Shown here piece after piece: positions 8,662-17,452 of a stretch of DNA of 64,000 bases (positions are counted from its first letter, which is position 1; each line of letters opens with the position of its first letter). The stretch spans positions 1,674,001-1,738,000 of the forward strand of contig NZ_CP084580.1 of NCBI RefSeq assembly GCF_021869765.1, written 5' to 3'. The DNA is from Chryseobacterium sp. MEBOG06. GTDB lineage: Bacteria > Bacteroidota > Bacteroidia > Flavobacteriales > Weeksellaceae. The position numbers and the translations under genes were made by a program. The notes under the pieces were generated by a model, which had not been told where the DNA came from, searched no databases, and was given only the letters and a program-made list of their open reading frames with translations.

Positions 8662-8826
8662 CTAAAGGATATAAAAGCTTAAAATATAGAAAATGAGTAC
8701 AATCATTAAAAAGTAGCAGAGAATAATGGTGACAGGGATTTTACTGAAGGTACTTCCCTTGGTTAAAAAAACGGGATAGAAGTTTCTAACCTCTTCAGTG
8801 GTCTTTGATGATATTGAAGAAGTCAA
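8662..8826 (-). CDS. Possible small single-span membrane protein (non-ATG start)
   Basis: A 54-codon open frame beginning at TTG (8824-8826) encodes a polar N-terminal half (TSSISSKTTEEVRNFYPV) and then one long hydrophobic segment (VTIILCYFLMIVLIFYILSF), ending at TAG. It is bounded upstream by a terminator hairpin and convergent with nnr. The polar-then-hydrophobic layout looks like a small membrane protein, but there is no ATG and no clear promoter, so it may be spurious. Confidence 0.3.
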   Translation of the reverse strand: MTSSISSKTTEEVRNFYPVFLTKGSTFSKIPVTIILCYFLMIVLIFYILSFYIL

Positions 8827-8845
8827 TTCTCATAGTAAAAAATAA

Positions 8846-8877
8846 AAAAAGCTTTTCAGATTCTGAAAAGCTTTTTT
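8846..8877. terminator. Intrinsic terminator downstream of lgt
   Basis: AAAAGCTTTTCAGA / TCTGAAAAGCTTTT, a perfect long stem with A- and T-tracts on either side, 10 nt beyond the lgt stop codon on the minus strand. Confidence 0.85.
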
Positions 8878-8886
8878 AAATTCCGA

Positions 8887-10155
8887 TTATTCCGGTTTCC
8901 CGTTTTCTTCCTCAGTGATTTTAAACTTCCTGGAAACAATCATAATAATTACTCCCGCAATCATAAATGGAATAGAAAGTACCTGTCCGGTATTTAAGTT
9001 TCCTATTTGGATAAACTCATCGCCTTGTGGCTCCTTCAGGAATTCAACAAAGAATCTGATGGCCCAAAGAATGATAAAGAACAGTCCAAATAACCATCCC
9101 TGCTGATATTTTTTATTCGTTTTTCTATAAAGAATCCATAATAGAATGAAAAGGGTAACATATCCTATAGCCTCAAATAACTGGCTTGGGTAACGAGGTA
9201 CAGTAAGGCCGTATTCACTGCTCTGCTGTGGGAAAAGTAAAGCAAACGGAGAATTTGGATCCGCAGGTTTTCCTACAATCTCAGAATTGAAAAAATTTCC
9301 CATTCTTACAAATGCACCTCCTAAAGCAACTACAATACCCAATCTGTCATACACCCAGAAAGGATTTTTTTTGATAATTTTAAATGAATAATAAAGAGTA
9401 GTAAAGATCAGTGCAATAGTAGCTCCATGGCTTGCCAGCCCTGAAAACCCTGTGAACTTTAAACCATTTTTTGTGCTGATCGGCAAAAATACACTCCAGA
9501 AATCTTCTTTAAATAGTTCCGGCTGGTAAAAAATGACGTGACCTAATCTCGCTCCCAGGATGGTTCCTATTAAGGTCCATGTGAAAAGAGGTTCCAGGTA
9601 TTTTTGATTAACATTATCGATCTTAAAGATTCTGGTCATTAAAATATATCCGAAACCAAATGCAAACACAAACATCAGACTGTAAAAGTGCAGTGTAAAA
9701 GCTCCCAGCTGGATACCTTTTGAAGGGTCCCATATTTTAAAAGGAGTTTTAAGCTCTACTTTATCAGAACTGCTGATAGGCTTTGCTGATTTTACAGCAT
9801 ATTTGAAAGTGGTAATATTGTCTTTATTAATTGAAGAGTTAATCAATTTAAAGTTTTTATCAAAAAACTGGTATTTATAATCCTTGTATCTTGCCAGTGC
9901 TGATGCACCATAGTTATAGTAAGCAGGCTCAAAATTGGACTCATTAAGGATCACCACAACATTATTACTGATTTCCCTGTCCGGAAAAGCACTAAGATCT
10001 CCGAGTTCTGTGGTAGAATAGATTTTTACAGGGACATTGTTCCCGTTGATGTCTAAAGTTCCATCAGATAAACCTCCAGGGTATTCCTGTGCAAAAAGGC
10101 ATTGAGTAATCAACGCGAAAAGTACAAGGTAAATTCTGAAAAAAATAGTATTCAT
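8887..10155 (-). CDS. lgt: Prolipoprotein diacylglyceryl transferase with N-terminal extracytoplasmic extension
   Basis: 422 residues, whereas typical Lgt is about 260-300. Residues 1-22 form a signal peptide (LVLFALITQCLFAQ), residues about 23-145 are a soluble extracytoplasmic domain, and the Lgt core follows with several membrane spans. Core motifs are visible: GARLGH, the SHGATIAL segment with the conserved His, and VRMGNFFNSEIVGKP, the Lgt signature with Arg, Asn and Glu. It transfers diacylglycerol to the lipobox cysteine of lipoproteins. yidD lies 29 nt upstream on the same strand, so the two may be co-transcribed. Confidence 0.92.
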   Translation of the reverse strand: MNTIFFRIYLVLFALITQCLFAQEYPGGLSDGTLDINGNNVPVKIYSTTELGDLSAFPDREISNNVVVILNESNFEPAYYNYGASALARYKDYKYQFFDKNFKLINSSINKDNITTFKYAVKSAKPISSSDKVELKTPFKIWDPSKGIQLGAFTLHFYSLMFVFAFGFGYILMTRIFKIDNVNQKYLEPLFTWTLIGTILGARLGHVIFYQPELFKEDFWSVFLPISTKNGLKFTGFSGLASHGATIALIFTTLYYSFKIIKKNPFWVYDRLGIVVALGGAFVRMGNFFNSEIVGKPADPNSPFALLFPQQSSEYGLTVPRYPSQLFEAIGYVTLFILLWILYRKTNKKYQQGWLFGLFFIILWAIRFFVEFLKEPQGDEFIQIGNLNTGQVLSIPFMIAGVIIMIVSRKFKITEEENGKPE

Positions 10156-10184
10156 TTTTCTATTGATTTAATAGTTTGATTTTT

Positions 10185-10433
10185 TTAATTTTTATGTTTT
10201 GGAGGAACAGGGTCGTAGCCGCTTCCGCCCCATGGGTGGCATCTTAAAATCCTTTTGAATCCCATCCAGAAGCCTTTGAATAATCCATGAACCTTAAGTG
10301 ACTCCAGCATGTAATGTGAGCAGGTAGGATTATAACGGCAATTTTTGGGAAGTAGGGGCGAGATAAACCACTGGTAAAATTTTATCAAAATTACCAAAGG
10401 AAATGTAATGATTTTATTGAATGTAAGTTTCAA
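10185..10433 (-). CDS. yidD: Membrane protein insertion efficiency factor
   Basis: 82 residues with the family signature: amphipathic N-terminal segment ([17 protein letters not shown]), then [19 protein letters not shown] and the C-terminal [14 protein letters not shown]. All conserved Cys positions are present. It assists YidC-dependent membrane insertion. It lies 29 nt upstream of lgt on the same strand. Confidence 0.95.
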   Translation of the reverse strand: MKLTFNKIITFPLVILIKFYQWFISPLLPKNCRYNPTCSHYMLESLKVHGLFKGFWMGFKRILRCHPWGGSGYDPVPPKHKN

Positions 10434-10535
10434 ATCAATGCAAAAATAGGGTAAAAAAATGAAAATTAGTTTAATTTTGTTAGAAGTTTCAGAGATAAGA
10501 AATCTGAAATATTGATCTTAAAAAATAGAATTACT

Positions 10536-11813
10536 TTGAATCAAAATATTCCATTAGCTGAAAAATTAAGACCTAAAGCTCTTGCTGAAGTATTGGGGCA
10601 GGAGCACCTTACCGGTGAGAAAGGGACAGTCAGAAAAATGATTGAAAATGACACCCTGAATTCGCTGATCTTCTGGGGACCACCGGGGACAGGAAAAACC
10701 ACTCTGGCAGAAATTATCTCTGAGCAATCCGGTAGAAAGTTCTATAAACTTTCCGCAGTTTCTTCAGGAGTAAAAGACGTACGTGATGTAATTGATGATG
10801 CCAGGAAACAGAATTTGTTTTCAGGAAAGCCTCCTATCTTGTTCATTGATGAGATTCACCGTTTCAATAAATCCCAGCAGGATTCGCTGCTGCATGCTGT
10901 AGAAAAAGGCTGGATCGTTTTAATTGGGGCTACCACAGAAAATCCAAGTTTTGAAGTGGTTTCAGCACTGCTTTCCCGAAGCCAGGTTTACATTTTAAAA
11001 GCACTAAGCTACGAAAAGCTTGAAGAACTTGTTGATATAGCCTCTGAAAGATATAACAAAGATGAAGGGACAGAATTTCAAATTCTTGAAAAAGAAGCTT
11101 TGATACAATATTCCGGAGGAGACGCCAGAAAATTGATTAATTCTGTAGAATTGGTTTTGAATCAATATAAAAATTCTAATGTCACAGAGATTATCAATAC
11201 GGATGTTCTGGAGGTTCTTCAGGAGACGATGGCTCTTTATGATAAAAACGGAGAGCAGCATTATGATATTATCTCGGCTTTTATTAAATCCATGCGTGGT
11301 GGTGACCCGAATGGAGCTGTTTACTGGCTGGCAAGGATGATTGCCGGAGGAGAAGATATTAAATTCATTGCAAGGAGAATGCTTATTCTTGCTGCTGAAG
11401 ATATTGGACTGGCCAATCCGAATGCATTGGTTATTGCCAACAATTGTTTTCAGGCAGTAAACGTTATTGGAAACCCGGAGGCACGGATTATTTTAAGCGA
11501 AACGGCGGTTTACCTGGCTGTATCTCCTAAAAGTAACTCTGCTTATATGGCGATCAATGAAGCATTGGCATTGGTAAAGCAAACCGGAAATTTACCAGTT
11601 CCGCTTCATTTAAGGAATGCCCCTACAAAGCTGATGAAAGACCTTGATTATGGCAAAGAATATAAATATGCCCATTCTTATGAAGGTAATTTTGTAGAAC
11701 AGGATTTTCTTCCCGAAGAGATAAAAAACGTAAAATTGTATGAGCCGGGTAATAACTCTACAGAAAAGAAAATCTATGAAGAGCTAAAGAAAAAGTGGAG
11801 CAAAAAATATTAA
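10536..11813 (+). CDS. rarA: Replication-associated recombination protein A (AAA+ ATPase)
   Basis: 425 residues from a TTG start that gives [14 protein letters not shown], the usual N-terminus; a further TTG at 10512 would add eight residues, and no ATG is available. Walker A is GPPGTGKTT, Walker B FIDEIHRF, sensor 1 GATTENPSF, and the C-terminal MgsA/RarA tetramerisation region is complete. It acts at stalled replication forks. TAATTTTG at 10472-10479 is the likely -7 box. Confidence 0.93.
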   Translation: MNQNIPLAEKLRPKALAEVLGQEHLTGEKGTVRKMIENDTLNSLIFWGPPGTGKTTLAEIISEQSGRKFYKLSAVSSGVKDVRDVIDDARKQNLFSGKPPILFIDEIHRFNKSQQDSLLHAVEKGWIVLIGATTENPSFEVVSALLSRSQVYILKALSYEKLEELVDIASERYNKDEGTEFQILEKEALIQYSGGDARKLINSVELVLNQYKNSNVTEIINTDVLEVLQETMALYDKNGEQHYDIISAFIKSMRGGDPNGAVYWLARMIAGGEDIKFIARRMLILAAEDIGLANPNALVIANNCFQAVNVIGNPEARIILSETAVYLAVSPKSNSAYMAINEALALVKQTGNLPVPLHLRNAPTKLMKDLDYGKEYKYAHSYEGNFVEQDFLPEEIKNVKLYEPGNNSTEKKIYEELKKKWSKKY

Positions 11814-11820
11814 AAAAATA

Positions 11821-11842
11821 AGGATACTGTGAAAGCAGTATC
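11821..11842 (+). terminator. Hairpin terminator of rarA
   Basis: AGGATACTG / CAGTATCCT stem of 9 bp directly after the stop codon, followed by a weak T-run. Confidence 0.65.
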
Positions 11843-11873
11843 CTTTGATATAATGTATTATAGTGATCCGAAA

Positions 11874-12308
11874 TTATCCCGCAGTATTAATGAATAATGT
11901 TTTCTTACCATTGTGATCCTTTTGTTCTGCTTTTTTCAGAATCTGTGGATATACTAGAGTCTTTGTATCATTAAACTCAACTCCATCAATAAAAACAGGA
12001 GTGTCCTGTGCAATGCCATACTGAATATTGATATCAGCCAGAGACATGATGTCAAATATGTTTTTTCCGTCTTTAAATTTATACTCAGTCACTCCTTTTG
12101 TAAATAACTTGCTGTATTTCTTCAGGCTTTGAGGAAGACTTGCAGGAGTCGTATATACCTTCGAAACCTGTACAAGGTTTTTTTTCGCATTGAACATATC
12201 AACGGTTCCGATAACATTATCAGCTACAGCAAACTTAGTAGCAGTCTTTTGCTGTGCAAATAAAGTTGCAGAAGATAATATTAAAAAAGAATAGAGCAAT
12301 TTTTTCAT
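11874..12308 (-). CDS. Secreted protein of unknown function
   Basis: 144 residues from the ATG at 12308; a longer frame reaches further up, but this Met begins the signal peptide MKKLLYSFLILSSATLFAQ. The mature part has no recognisable motif; it is lysine-rich and mixes strands and helices (YPQILKKAEQKDHNGKKTLF near the end). Single gene between rarA and the DUF2339 gene. Function unknown. Confidence 0.7.
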   Translation of the reverse strand: MKKLLYSFLILSSATLFAQQKTATKFAVADNVIGTVDMFNAKKNLVQVSKVYTTPASLPQSLKKYSKLFTKGVTEYKFKDGKNIFDIMSLADINIQYGIAQDTPVFIDGVEFNDTKTLVYPQILKKAEQKDHNGKKTLFINTAG

Positions 12309-12423
12309 GGTCAGCATATTATAAATATTAAAAACGTGATAAATATAGTTATTTTTTATAAAATGTGAATGGAATATCATTTAGTTTAGAATTTTATTTA
12401 AAGATATCATTATATAATATCGA

Positions 12424-14652
12424 TTATAAGTCTTTGTTTTCCTCTGTTTTATCCTTTTTGTCAACCATATTTTTGATGATATTTTTAAGACGCTGAAATG
12501 TGAAAGAACTCAATAACAAAATAATGCCAAGAGCTATAAATGCACTTATTCTGGAGATATTGTCCATTTGCCATACATCATAACCATAAAGTTTTAAAAC
12601 CATAAGTCCTACCAGCGCAAAGCCTATTTTATTATATTCCCGAATGCTCTTTTTTAAGCCGGTATAAATAAAAATGCTGGCCATGATTGTCCATATTACG
12701 GGCAGGTAAAGAATATTAAAATGTTTTTTTAGTTCATAGGAATGAGGGATATCTGGAGAAGCAATTAAAACATATGAATGATGAAGCTCACAGCTTATGG
12801 AAACAATAAGGGCTAAAGAAAGAATCCAGTAAGAGATTTTATTCTTATGAAATTCCGAAGAAGGGATTATTCTCAAACCTGTATATATAAATGGGATCCA
12901 CTGAAGAAGATGTAACAGATAAAAACCGGATTGTAGTTTTTTAGATAAGATAGCTGCAACCACTGATGAAGTGGAAACAGATATATTCAATAGTATCAGG
13001 AAAAGAAACAGGTAGATTAAAATAGCCTGAATATCATTTTTGATGTTAAGCTGCCTTCTGAAAAATAAGAGCGCAAAAATATAATAAATAGTGAATAAGA
13101 GTCCTGTGTTGATAACCGCCACCCAGGATATCTCCAGCATATGATAGATGATTTCAAACAGAAGGGAAGCATAGATTACTGCATAGCTGGTTCCCGTAAT
13201 AAGGTCTTCAAAAAAAGGATTTACTTTACTCTGTGTGTCTTTTTTGGTGGTTTTTAGTAAATATAAATTAATAACTATAGAAATGATTGTAAATAAACTT
13301 GTGATGAATATTGGATTAAAGATAATATGGTAGTCGTGTCTATTAAAGTATTCAGCCCAGGTAACAGTTTGGGCAATCATTACCAATGGGAAAAGAATAT
13401 AAAAAAAGGTCTTGAAAATCTGATGCCCGGTCTTTTTCCAGATGAAAAGAAGCAGGGTAGTTTCTATGGCCCATATGCTGGTCAAAAAATGGGTTTTGAA
13501 CTGAATCGCTATTGCGGTTGTAATAAGGCTGATTGTAATACCCGTAAATACAGTATATGAAATTCCGAATTTTTTTAGACCATATTCTCTAAAAAGAAAA
13601 AAGGAGTTGATTATTGCAAAAATAAGAGGGAAAATAATAGATGGTTCGTATTTTAATTCGTCAAAAATATAAATAGGACCTATAATGCCTGAGAAATTAA
13701 CGAACGTAACCATTAAAATATCAGAGATTGAAAGATGGCCTTTCCTGAAATAATCCTGCAGAGCGAAAATATAAAAGATCACATAGCTGATCATATAAAA
13801 AGTGATATTTAAAAACTCTGGGTTTTCATGGGTCCAGTAAAAAAGATAAGCTGTTGTAAAAAGATAAGCTGTCCATCCCACACTTTTCCAGTGCTGAAGA
13901 AAATTGGCTGTAAGCATTCCTATATTTAAAAGGCTGAGGTAAATAAACAGGAAAAGGTAATTACTTTGTCCTGTGCTGATCATCAAAGGAGCAGAAAAAC
14001 CTCCTATTAATGAAAAAATAATCAGGACTTCACTTTTATAATAATAGGACAGTACAATAGAGACCGCTGTAATCAGACATGTAATGATAAAAGCAGTATT
14101 TTGGGAAAAGAGATGATATTCCCTGAAAGCGATGGTTGCTGTAAAATATAAAACAGCAATTCCCCCGCCAGTTATGATGGAGGCAAATGTTGTATAGTTT
14201 TTTCTGAGAAAATGTCCGGTAAGTATAATTCCTGCTCCGATACCAAGGCCAATTCCTGCTCTTGCCGTTTCTCCTATCCAGTTTTTGTCAATGGCATATT
14301 TTACAAAATAGCCAATTCCTAAAACCAGTGTGAAAATACCAATGATGGTAAGCGCATTTTGTTTTAGAAAATCAGATAAGGGACCGAGCCAGTCTTTTTG
14401 AACTTTTACAGAAGATTCTTCATTGGGTGTCGTTATTTCTTCTATACTTGCTTCGCGAGACTGTATGGGTTTAGGTATAATGATTTTTTCAGCCTGAATG
14501 TTTTCGCTGGAAATTGGGGAGGGAAGGGAAGTAGCATTCATTTTGGAATTGAGGTCAGTTACTTTTTTTTCAAGTTTTCTGATCTTGGAGTTCAGGTTGT
14601 TGAAAATAATAATAATGACTACAATTACGATGACACTAAGAAGTTCATTCAT
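12424..14652 (-). CDS. DUF2339 polytopic membrane protein
   Basis: 742 residues. An N-terminal TM segment is followed by a short coiled coil (LNSKIRKLEKKVTDLNSKM), a Ser/Pro/Glu-rich linker, and then some twenty hydrophobic segments, starting with LGPLSDFLKQNALTIIGIFTLVLGIGYFVKYAID, which is the opening of DUF2339 proteins. The C-terminus is a charged KNMVDKKDKTEENKDL tail. The function of the family is not established. TATATTTG at 14667-14674 (minus strand) is a plausible -7 box with a very short leader. Confidence 0.85.
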   Translation of the reverse strand: MNELLSVIVIVVIIIIFNNLNSKIRKLEKKVTDLNSKMNATSLPSPISSENIQAEKIIIPKPIQSREASIEEITTPNEESSVKVQKDWLGPLSDFLKQNALTIIGIFTLVLGIGYFVKYAIDKNWIGETARAGIGLGIGAGIILTGHFLRKNYTTFASIITGGGIAVLYFTATIAFREYHLFSQNTAFIITCLITAVSIVLSYYYKSEVLIIFSLIGGFSAPLMISTGQSNYLFLFIYLSLLNIGMLTANFLQHWKSVGWTAYLFTTAYLFYWTHENPEFLNITFYMISYVIFYIFALQDYFRKGHLSISDILMVTFVNFSGIIGPIYIFDELKYEPSIIFPLIFAIINSFFLFREYGLKKFGISYTVFTGITISLITTAIAIQFKTHFLTSIWAIETTLLLFIWKKTGHQIFKTFFYILFPLVMIAQTVTWAEYFNRHDYHIIFNPIFITSLFTIISIVINLYLLKTTKKDTQSKVNPFFEDLITGTSYAVIYASLLFEIIYHMLEISWVAVINTGLLFTIYYIFALLFFRRQLNIKNDIQAILIYLFLFLILLNISVSTSSVVAAILSKKLQSGFYLLHLLQWIPFIYTGLRIIPSSEFHKNKISYWILSLALIVSISCELHHSYVLIASPDIPHSYELKKHFNILYLPVIWTIMASIFIYTGLKKSIREYNKIGFALVGLMVLKLYGYDVWQMDNISRISAFIALGIILLLSSFTFQRLKNIIKNMVDKKDKTEENKDL

Positions 14653-14699
14653 TCGATAGTTTTTATCAAATATAAAGAAATGTGTTTGAAAATTCTGTT

Positions 14700-14735
14700 A
14701 AAAAATTAACCCATCACTACAAAGCGATGGGTTAA
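14700..14735 (-). terminator. Intrinsic terminator of the 14764-15471 gene
   Basis: A perfect 10-bp stem TTAACCCATC / GATGGGTTAA with a 10-nt loop; on the minus strand it is followed by a T-tract (14700-14705). Confidence 0.88.
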
Positions 14736-14763
14736 CGGTATAGATAACTAACAATATGTTTTA

Positions 14764-15471
14764 CTAGTTGGATACTTTATAAATATAAAATGAAGAAATA
14801 CTGTTGGTTAATAGACCTGCTGTTATTGCAGAAGATCCGGTAAGGCCGAATGTGATTTTATCTCCTGCCTGTAATGAATATATGCCATTAATGGTGGTGT
14901 CGGAAATCGTAAGGTCCAGTAATACGAGATTAGCTCCACTAAATGGGCGGCTGTCTATAACAGTAGCTACTGAACTTCTGGTTCTTAAAATCCCTACACC
15001 AGGGCTGTTAGCAAGTACTGAAGCTTGTAATCCTGTTCCCAAACGAAAAGAAAAAGTGATTGCATAAACGCCGGTAGTTGGAATAGTATATGTGTTATCT
15101 GTATCACTGAACAAAGCTGCTGTGCCTATTGTTCTCTCTGCCTGCAAGAAGTTAACCGATCTGAATCCTGAAGGAAATAGGCCAAGAGACAAAAGGCTCA
15201 GAGTGGCAGTTTTTTTTGCAGAGTAAATACTTGAATTAACATTGGAAGCTGCAATTAGCAACTGTGGGTCCAGTGTGTAGACTTCTGTAGTGGCTGCATC
15301 TTGAGCTAAAATCTGGTACCCGGTAACAGTAGCAGCAGGTGGTGTAACCCTAACTCTTAATGTTCCATTAACATCCAGAGTGGCTGTAGGCGCATCAGTA
15401 TTAATACCAACTTGTGAAAATAACGGTAATGTTGCACACGCTAAAATTAGGCTGTAAATTTTACTTTTCAT
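14764..15471 (-). CDS. Secreted beta-rich protein, C1q/TNF-like repeat family of flavobacteria
   Basis: 235 residues from the second Met (MKSKIYSLILACATLPLFSQ signal peptide); a Met two codons upstream is possible. The mature N-terminus VGINTDAPTATLDVNGTLRVR is the 'GINTxxPxATLDVNG' opening typical of many secreted Flavobacteriia proteins, followed by a beta-sandwich region (TYTIPTTGVYAITFSFRLG). No C-terminal sorting domain is seen. Its role is unknown; cell-surface or matrix function is an inference. Followed by a strong terminator. Confidence 0.75.
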   Translation of the reverse strand: MKSKIYSLILACATLPLFSQVGINTDAPTATLDVNGTLRVRVTPPAATVTGYQILAQDAATTEVYTLDPQLLIAASNVNSSIYSAKKTATLSLLSLGLFPSGFRSVNFLQAERTIGTAALFSDTDNTYTIPTTGVYAITFSFRLGTGLQASVLANSPGVGILRTRSSVATVIDSRPFSGANLVLLDLTISDTTINGIYSLQAGDKITFGLTGSSAITAGLLTNSISSFYIYKVSN

Positions 15472-15819
15472 GATCAAGATTTTTAATTAGTTGTTAACAA
15501 ATATACAATAAAAATTATACACGTTGTTGTGAAATTTTCATTTTTAATATTAATATGATGTAATATATTTAAACATATGTTTATATTTTAATATATAATA
15601 TCATGTAATTTAATTACGAGTTATTATTTGAGTCTTTTAATTAAATGGATGGTTATTAGGGATTTAAAAAATAAATTTATCCCTTTTATGTGGGTTATTT
15701 TGGAGAGTTATGAACTCTTATTAGCTGGATATTTATTATAAAATTTATATCATAAATAGTCACATAAAAAAACACTGCCATCATGACAGTGTTTTTTTTA
15801 TGTGATTTATTGATATGTT
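15472..15819. other. AT-rich gap with a terminator and no gene
   Basis: About 350 bases, very A+T rich. CAAATATA at 15498-15505 reads TATATTTG on the minus strand and is the likely -7 box of the 14764-15471 gene. A perfect 12-bp palindrome AAACATATGTTT is at 15571-15582. The pheA terminator is at the right end. No ORF or RNA gene recognised. Confidence 0.6.
15761..15804. terminator. Intrinsic terminator of pheA
   Basis: Extended inverted repeat CACATAAAAAAACACTG with its complement CAGTG(T)nATGTG, with A- and T-tracts inside the outer stem, 16 nt past the pheA stop codon. Confidence 0.85.
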
Positions 15820-16668
15820 TTAGCTTTCCAGAAGGAATTCTTTATAATTTCCAAGGAAATCTACATTGGCATTAATAGATTCTAGTTCTTTCAGTGCATT
15901 TCCGTGTAAGATATCTTCCCAGTGACCTTCCACATTAATAAAGAAGAAATAATTGCCAAGTCCGGTCTTTAATGTTCTGGATTCAATTTTGCTGAGGTTC
16001 ATTTTTCTCCACGCAAAAACCGACAAAACCTGATGAAGCCCGCCAGGGTGATCTTCAGGAAGGGTGATCAGCATTCCGGATTTTTCTCCTAAAGTTTCCA
16101 GATTTTGGTTGTGATATTTTTTCTGCTCCTTAGATATAATGATAAAACGGGTGTGGTTCTGTTCAAAATCCTGAATATTGCGGTTAATGATTTCTAAACC
16201 ATATAAATTGGCGGCATACTGATTCGCTACTGCTGCAATTTTACTATCGCGGTTTTCTGAAACGTACTTAGCCGCAGCTGCGGTGGATGAAAAATCCTGT
16301 TTGGGAACTTCTTTATAATGGGAATCCAGAAAATGAAAACTCTGGGCTAATGCCTGAGGATGAGAGTATATTCTTTCTATCTCTTCTTTAGAATTTTCAG
16401 GATGAATCATCAGATGGTGTGCAATAGGCATTACTGCTTCTGCGTCGATCTTTATAGACGGCGTCTTATATAAATAGTCCAGCGTCATAGAAACGGTTCC
16501 TTCAATAGAATTTTCCAGAGGAACTACAGCCTTTACTGCTTCGCCGTTTTCCACCGCATTAAAGCAATCCAGAATGCTTGCCTGTGGTAAAAGCTCTTCA
16601 TTCGGAAAAAGTTGTGCAGCAGCAAGCTGGGTAAAGCTGGCATGAGGCCCCAAAAATGCAATCTTCAT
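15820..16668 (-). CDS. pheA: Prephenate dehydratase
   Basis: 282 residues from the ATG at 16668 (MKIAFLGPHASFTQLAA); the frame extends upstream without a better start. The catalytic domain has VPLENSIEGTVSMTLDYL and the TRF segment HTRFIIISKEQ; the C-terminal ACT domain has ITLPEDHPGGLHQVLSVFAWRKMNLSKIESRTLK, the phenylalanine-binding region. It makes phenylpyruvate from prephenate and should be Phe-inhibited. No chorismate mutase domain is fused. Single gene. Confidence 0.95.
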   Translation of the reverse strand: MKIAFLGPHASFTQLAAAQLFPNEELLPQASILDCFNAVENGEAVKAVVPLENSIEGTVSMTLDYLYKTPSIKIDAEAVMPIAHHLMIHPENSKEEIERIYSHPQALAQSFHFLDSHYKEVPKQDFSSTAAAAKYVSENRDSKIAAVANQYAANLYGLEIINRNIQDFEQNHTRFIIISKEQKKYHNQNLETLGEKSGMLITLPEDHPGGLHQVLSVFAWRKMNLSKIESRTLKTGLGNYFFFINVEGHWEDILHGNALKELESINANVDFLGNYKEFLLES

Positions 16669-16740
16669 AAATAATATATATAAGGTATAATAAATAAAGG
16701 TACAAAGGTGCGAATTAATTGACAAATGAGGTTAAAGAAT

Positions 16741-16893
16741 TAAAAATGGAAAGTTGAAAATGGAAAGTTGAAAGTTATTAGCTGTAAGCCCCAATATTTC
16801 AACCTATCACTGATTTTGCCAACTTATAACTCCTCATTATCAATTCTCAATTCTCAACTTTCCATTTTTCATTATCAATTCAGTTTTCAATTT
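16741..16893. repeat. Word repeat in inverted arrangement (AATGGAAAGTTGAAAATGG type)
   Basis: Left arm: tandem AAAATGGAAAGTTG units. Right arm: CAATTCTCAATTCTCAAC and CAGTTTTCAATTTTCAAC units, i.e. approximately complementary. A short unique core (16780-16830) lies between. It fills the gap between pheA and the thioesterase gene. Confidence 0.7.
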
Positions 16894-17316
16894 TCAACTC
16901 TCTCCTTCTTGTTTCCAATTTTTTTCAATCAGTTCCATCAAAAAGTCCGGACATTTGATTACCTTGCTTGTTTTTGCATCCAGAAAGAATAGAGTGGTGG
17001 AAGCTTCTGTTATTTTAATATGCTCTTCATTGTAAATTTCGTACTCAAATTCAATTCTTACACCAGGAATTTTTTTAACATAAGTATGGATTTCCAATTT
17101 TTGATCATACAGTGCAGGGCGAATATATTTGATTTTATAGTCTGAAACCGGGAGCCAAATTCCTTGGTTTTCAATTTCATCGTATGAAATTCCTATACTT
17201 CTGAACAGTTCAACTCTGCCAACTTCGAAGTACTCGGCATAGTTACCGTAGTATACATATTTCATAGGATCTGTTTCTGCGTAACGTACTCGTAATGAGT
17301 GTGTTGTGTGTATCAT
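16894..17316 (-). CDS. Acyl-CoA thioesterase, YbgC/FadM (4HBT) type
   Basis: 140 residues from the ATG at 17316 (MIHTTHSLRVRYAETDPM); seven more codons upstream are possible but less typical. The 4HBT signature VRYAETDPMKYVYYGNYAEYFEVGR is complete: Asp in ETDPM and the Y-x-xY-xxYFE pattern. A hotdog-fold hydrolase of acyl-CoA. Its C-terminus abuts the word repeat at 16741-16893. Confidence 0.88.
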   Translation of the reverse strand: MIHTTHSLRVRYAETDPMKYVYYGNYAEYFEVGRVELFRSIGISYDEIENQGIWLPVSDYKIKYIRPALYDQKLEIHTYVKKIPGVRIEFEYEIYNEEHIKITEASTTLFFLDAKTSKVIKCPDFLMELIEKNWKQEGES

Positions 17317-17338
17317 TTTTAATGTCAAATTATACATA

Positions 17339-17370
17339 CAAATATATTTTTAAATAATCAATACCTGCAA
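17339..17370 (-). promoter_or_regulatory. Promoter of the FadM/YbgC-like gene
   Basis: Minus strand TTG (17368-17370), 21-nt spacer, TATATTTG (17339-17346): full consensus, about 22 nt before the chosen start. Confidence 0.65.
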
Positions 17371-17452
17371 TATTTTTTTTTGAAAAGAAAATATTGGACC
17401 TTTGTCTTCCTTCTAAAAACAGTACAAACAAAGAATAATCGGGGCATAAAAA

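Noticed and set aside
12309..12380. N-terminal extension of the secreted protein ending at 11874
   Set aside because: The extension is a leader-like translation of AT-rich upstream DNA; the signal peptide begins at the internal Met (12308).
16741..16893. Short repeated words considered as a CRISPR array
   Set aside because: Word length, irregular spacing and lack of unique spacers of constant length exclude CRISPR; there are no cas genes.
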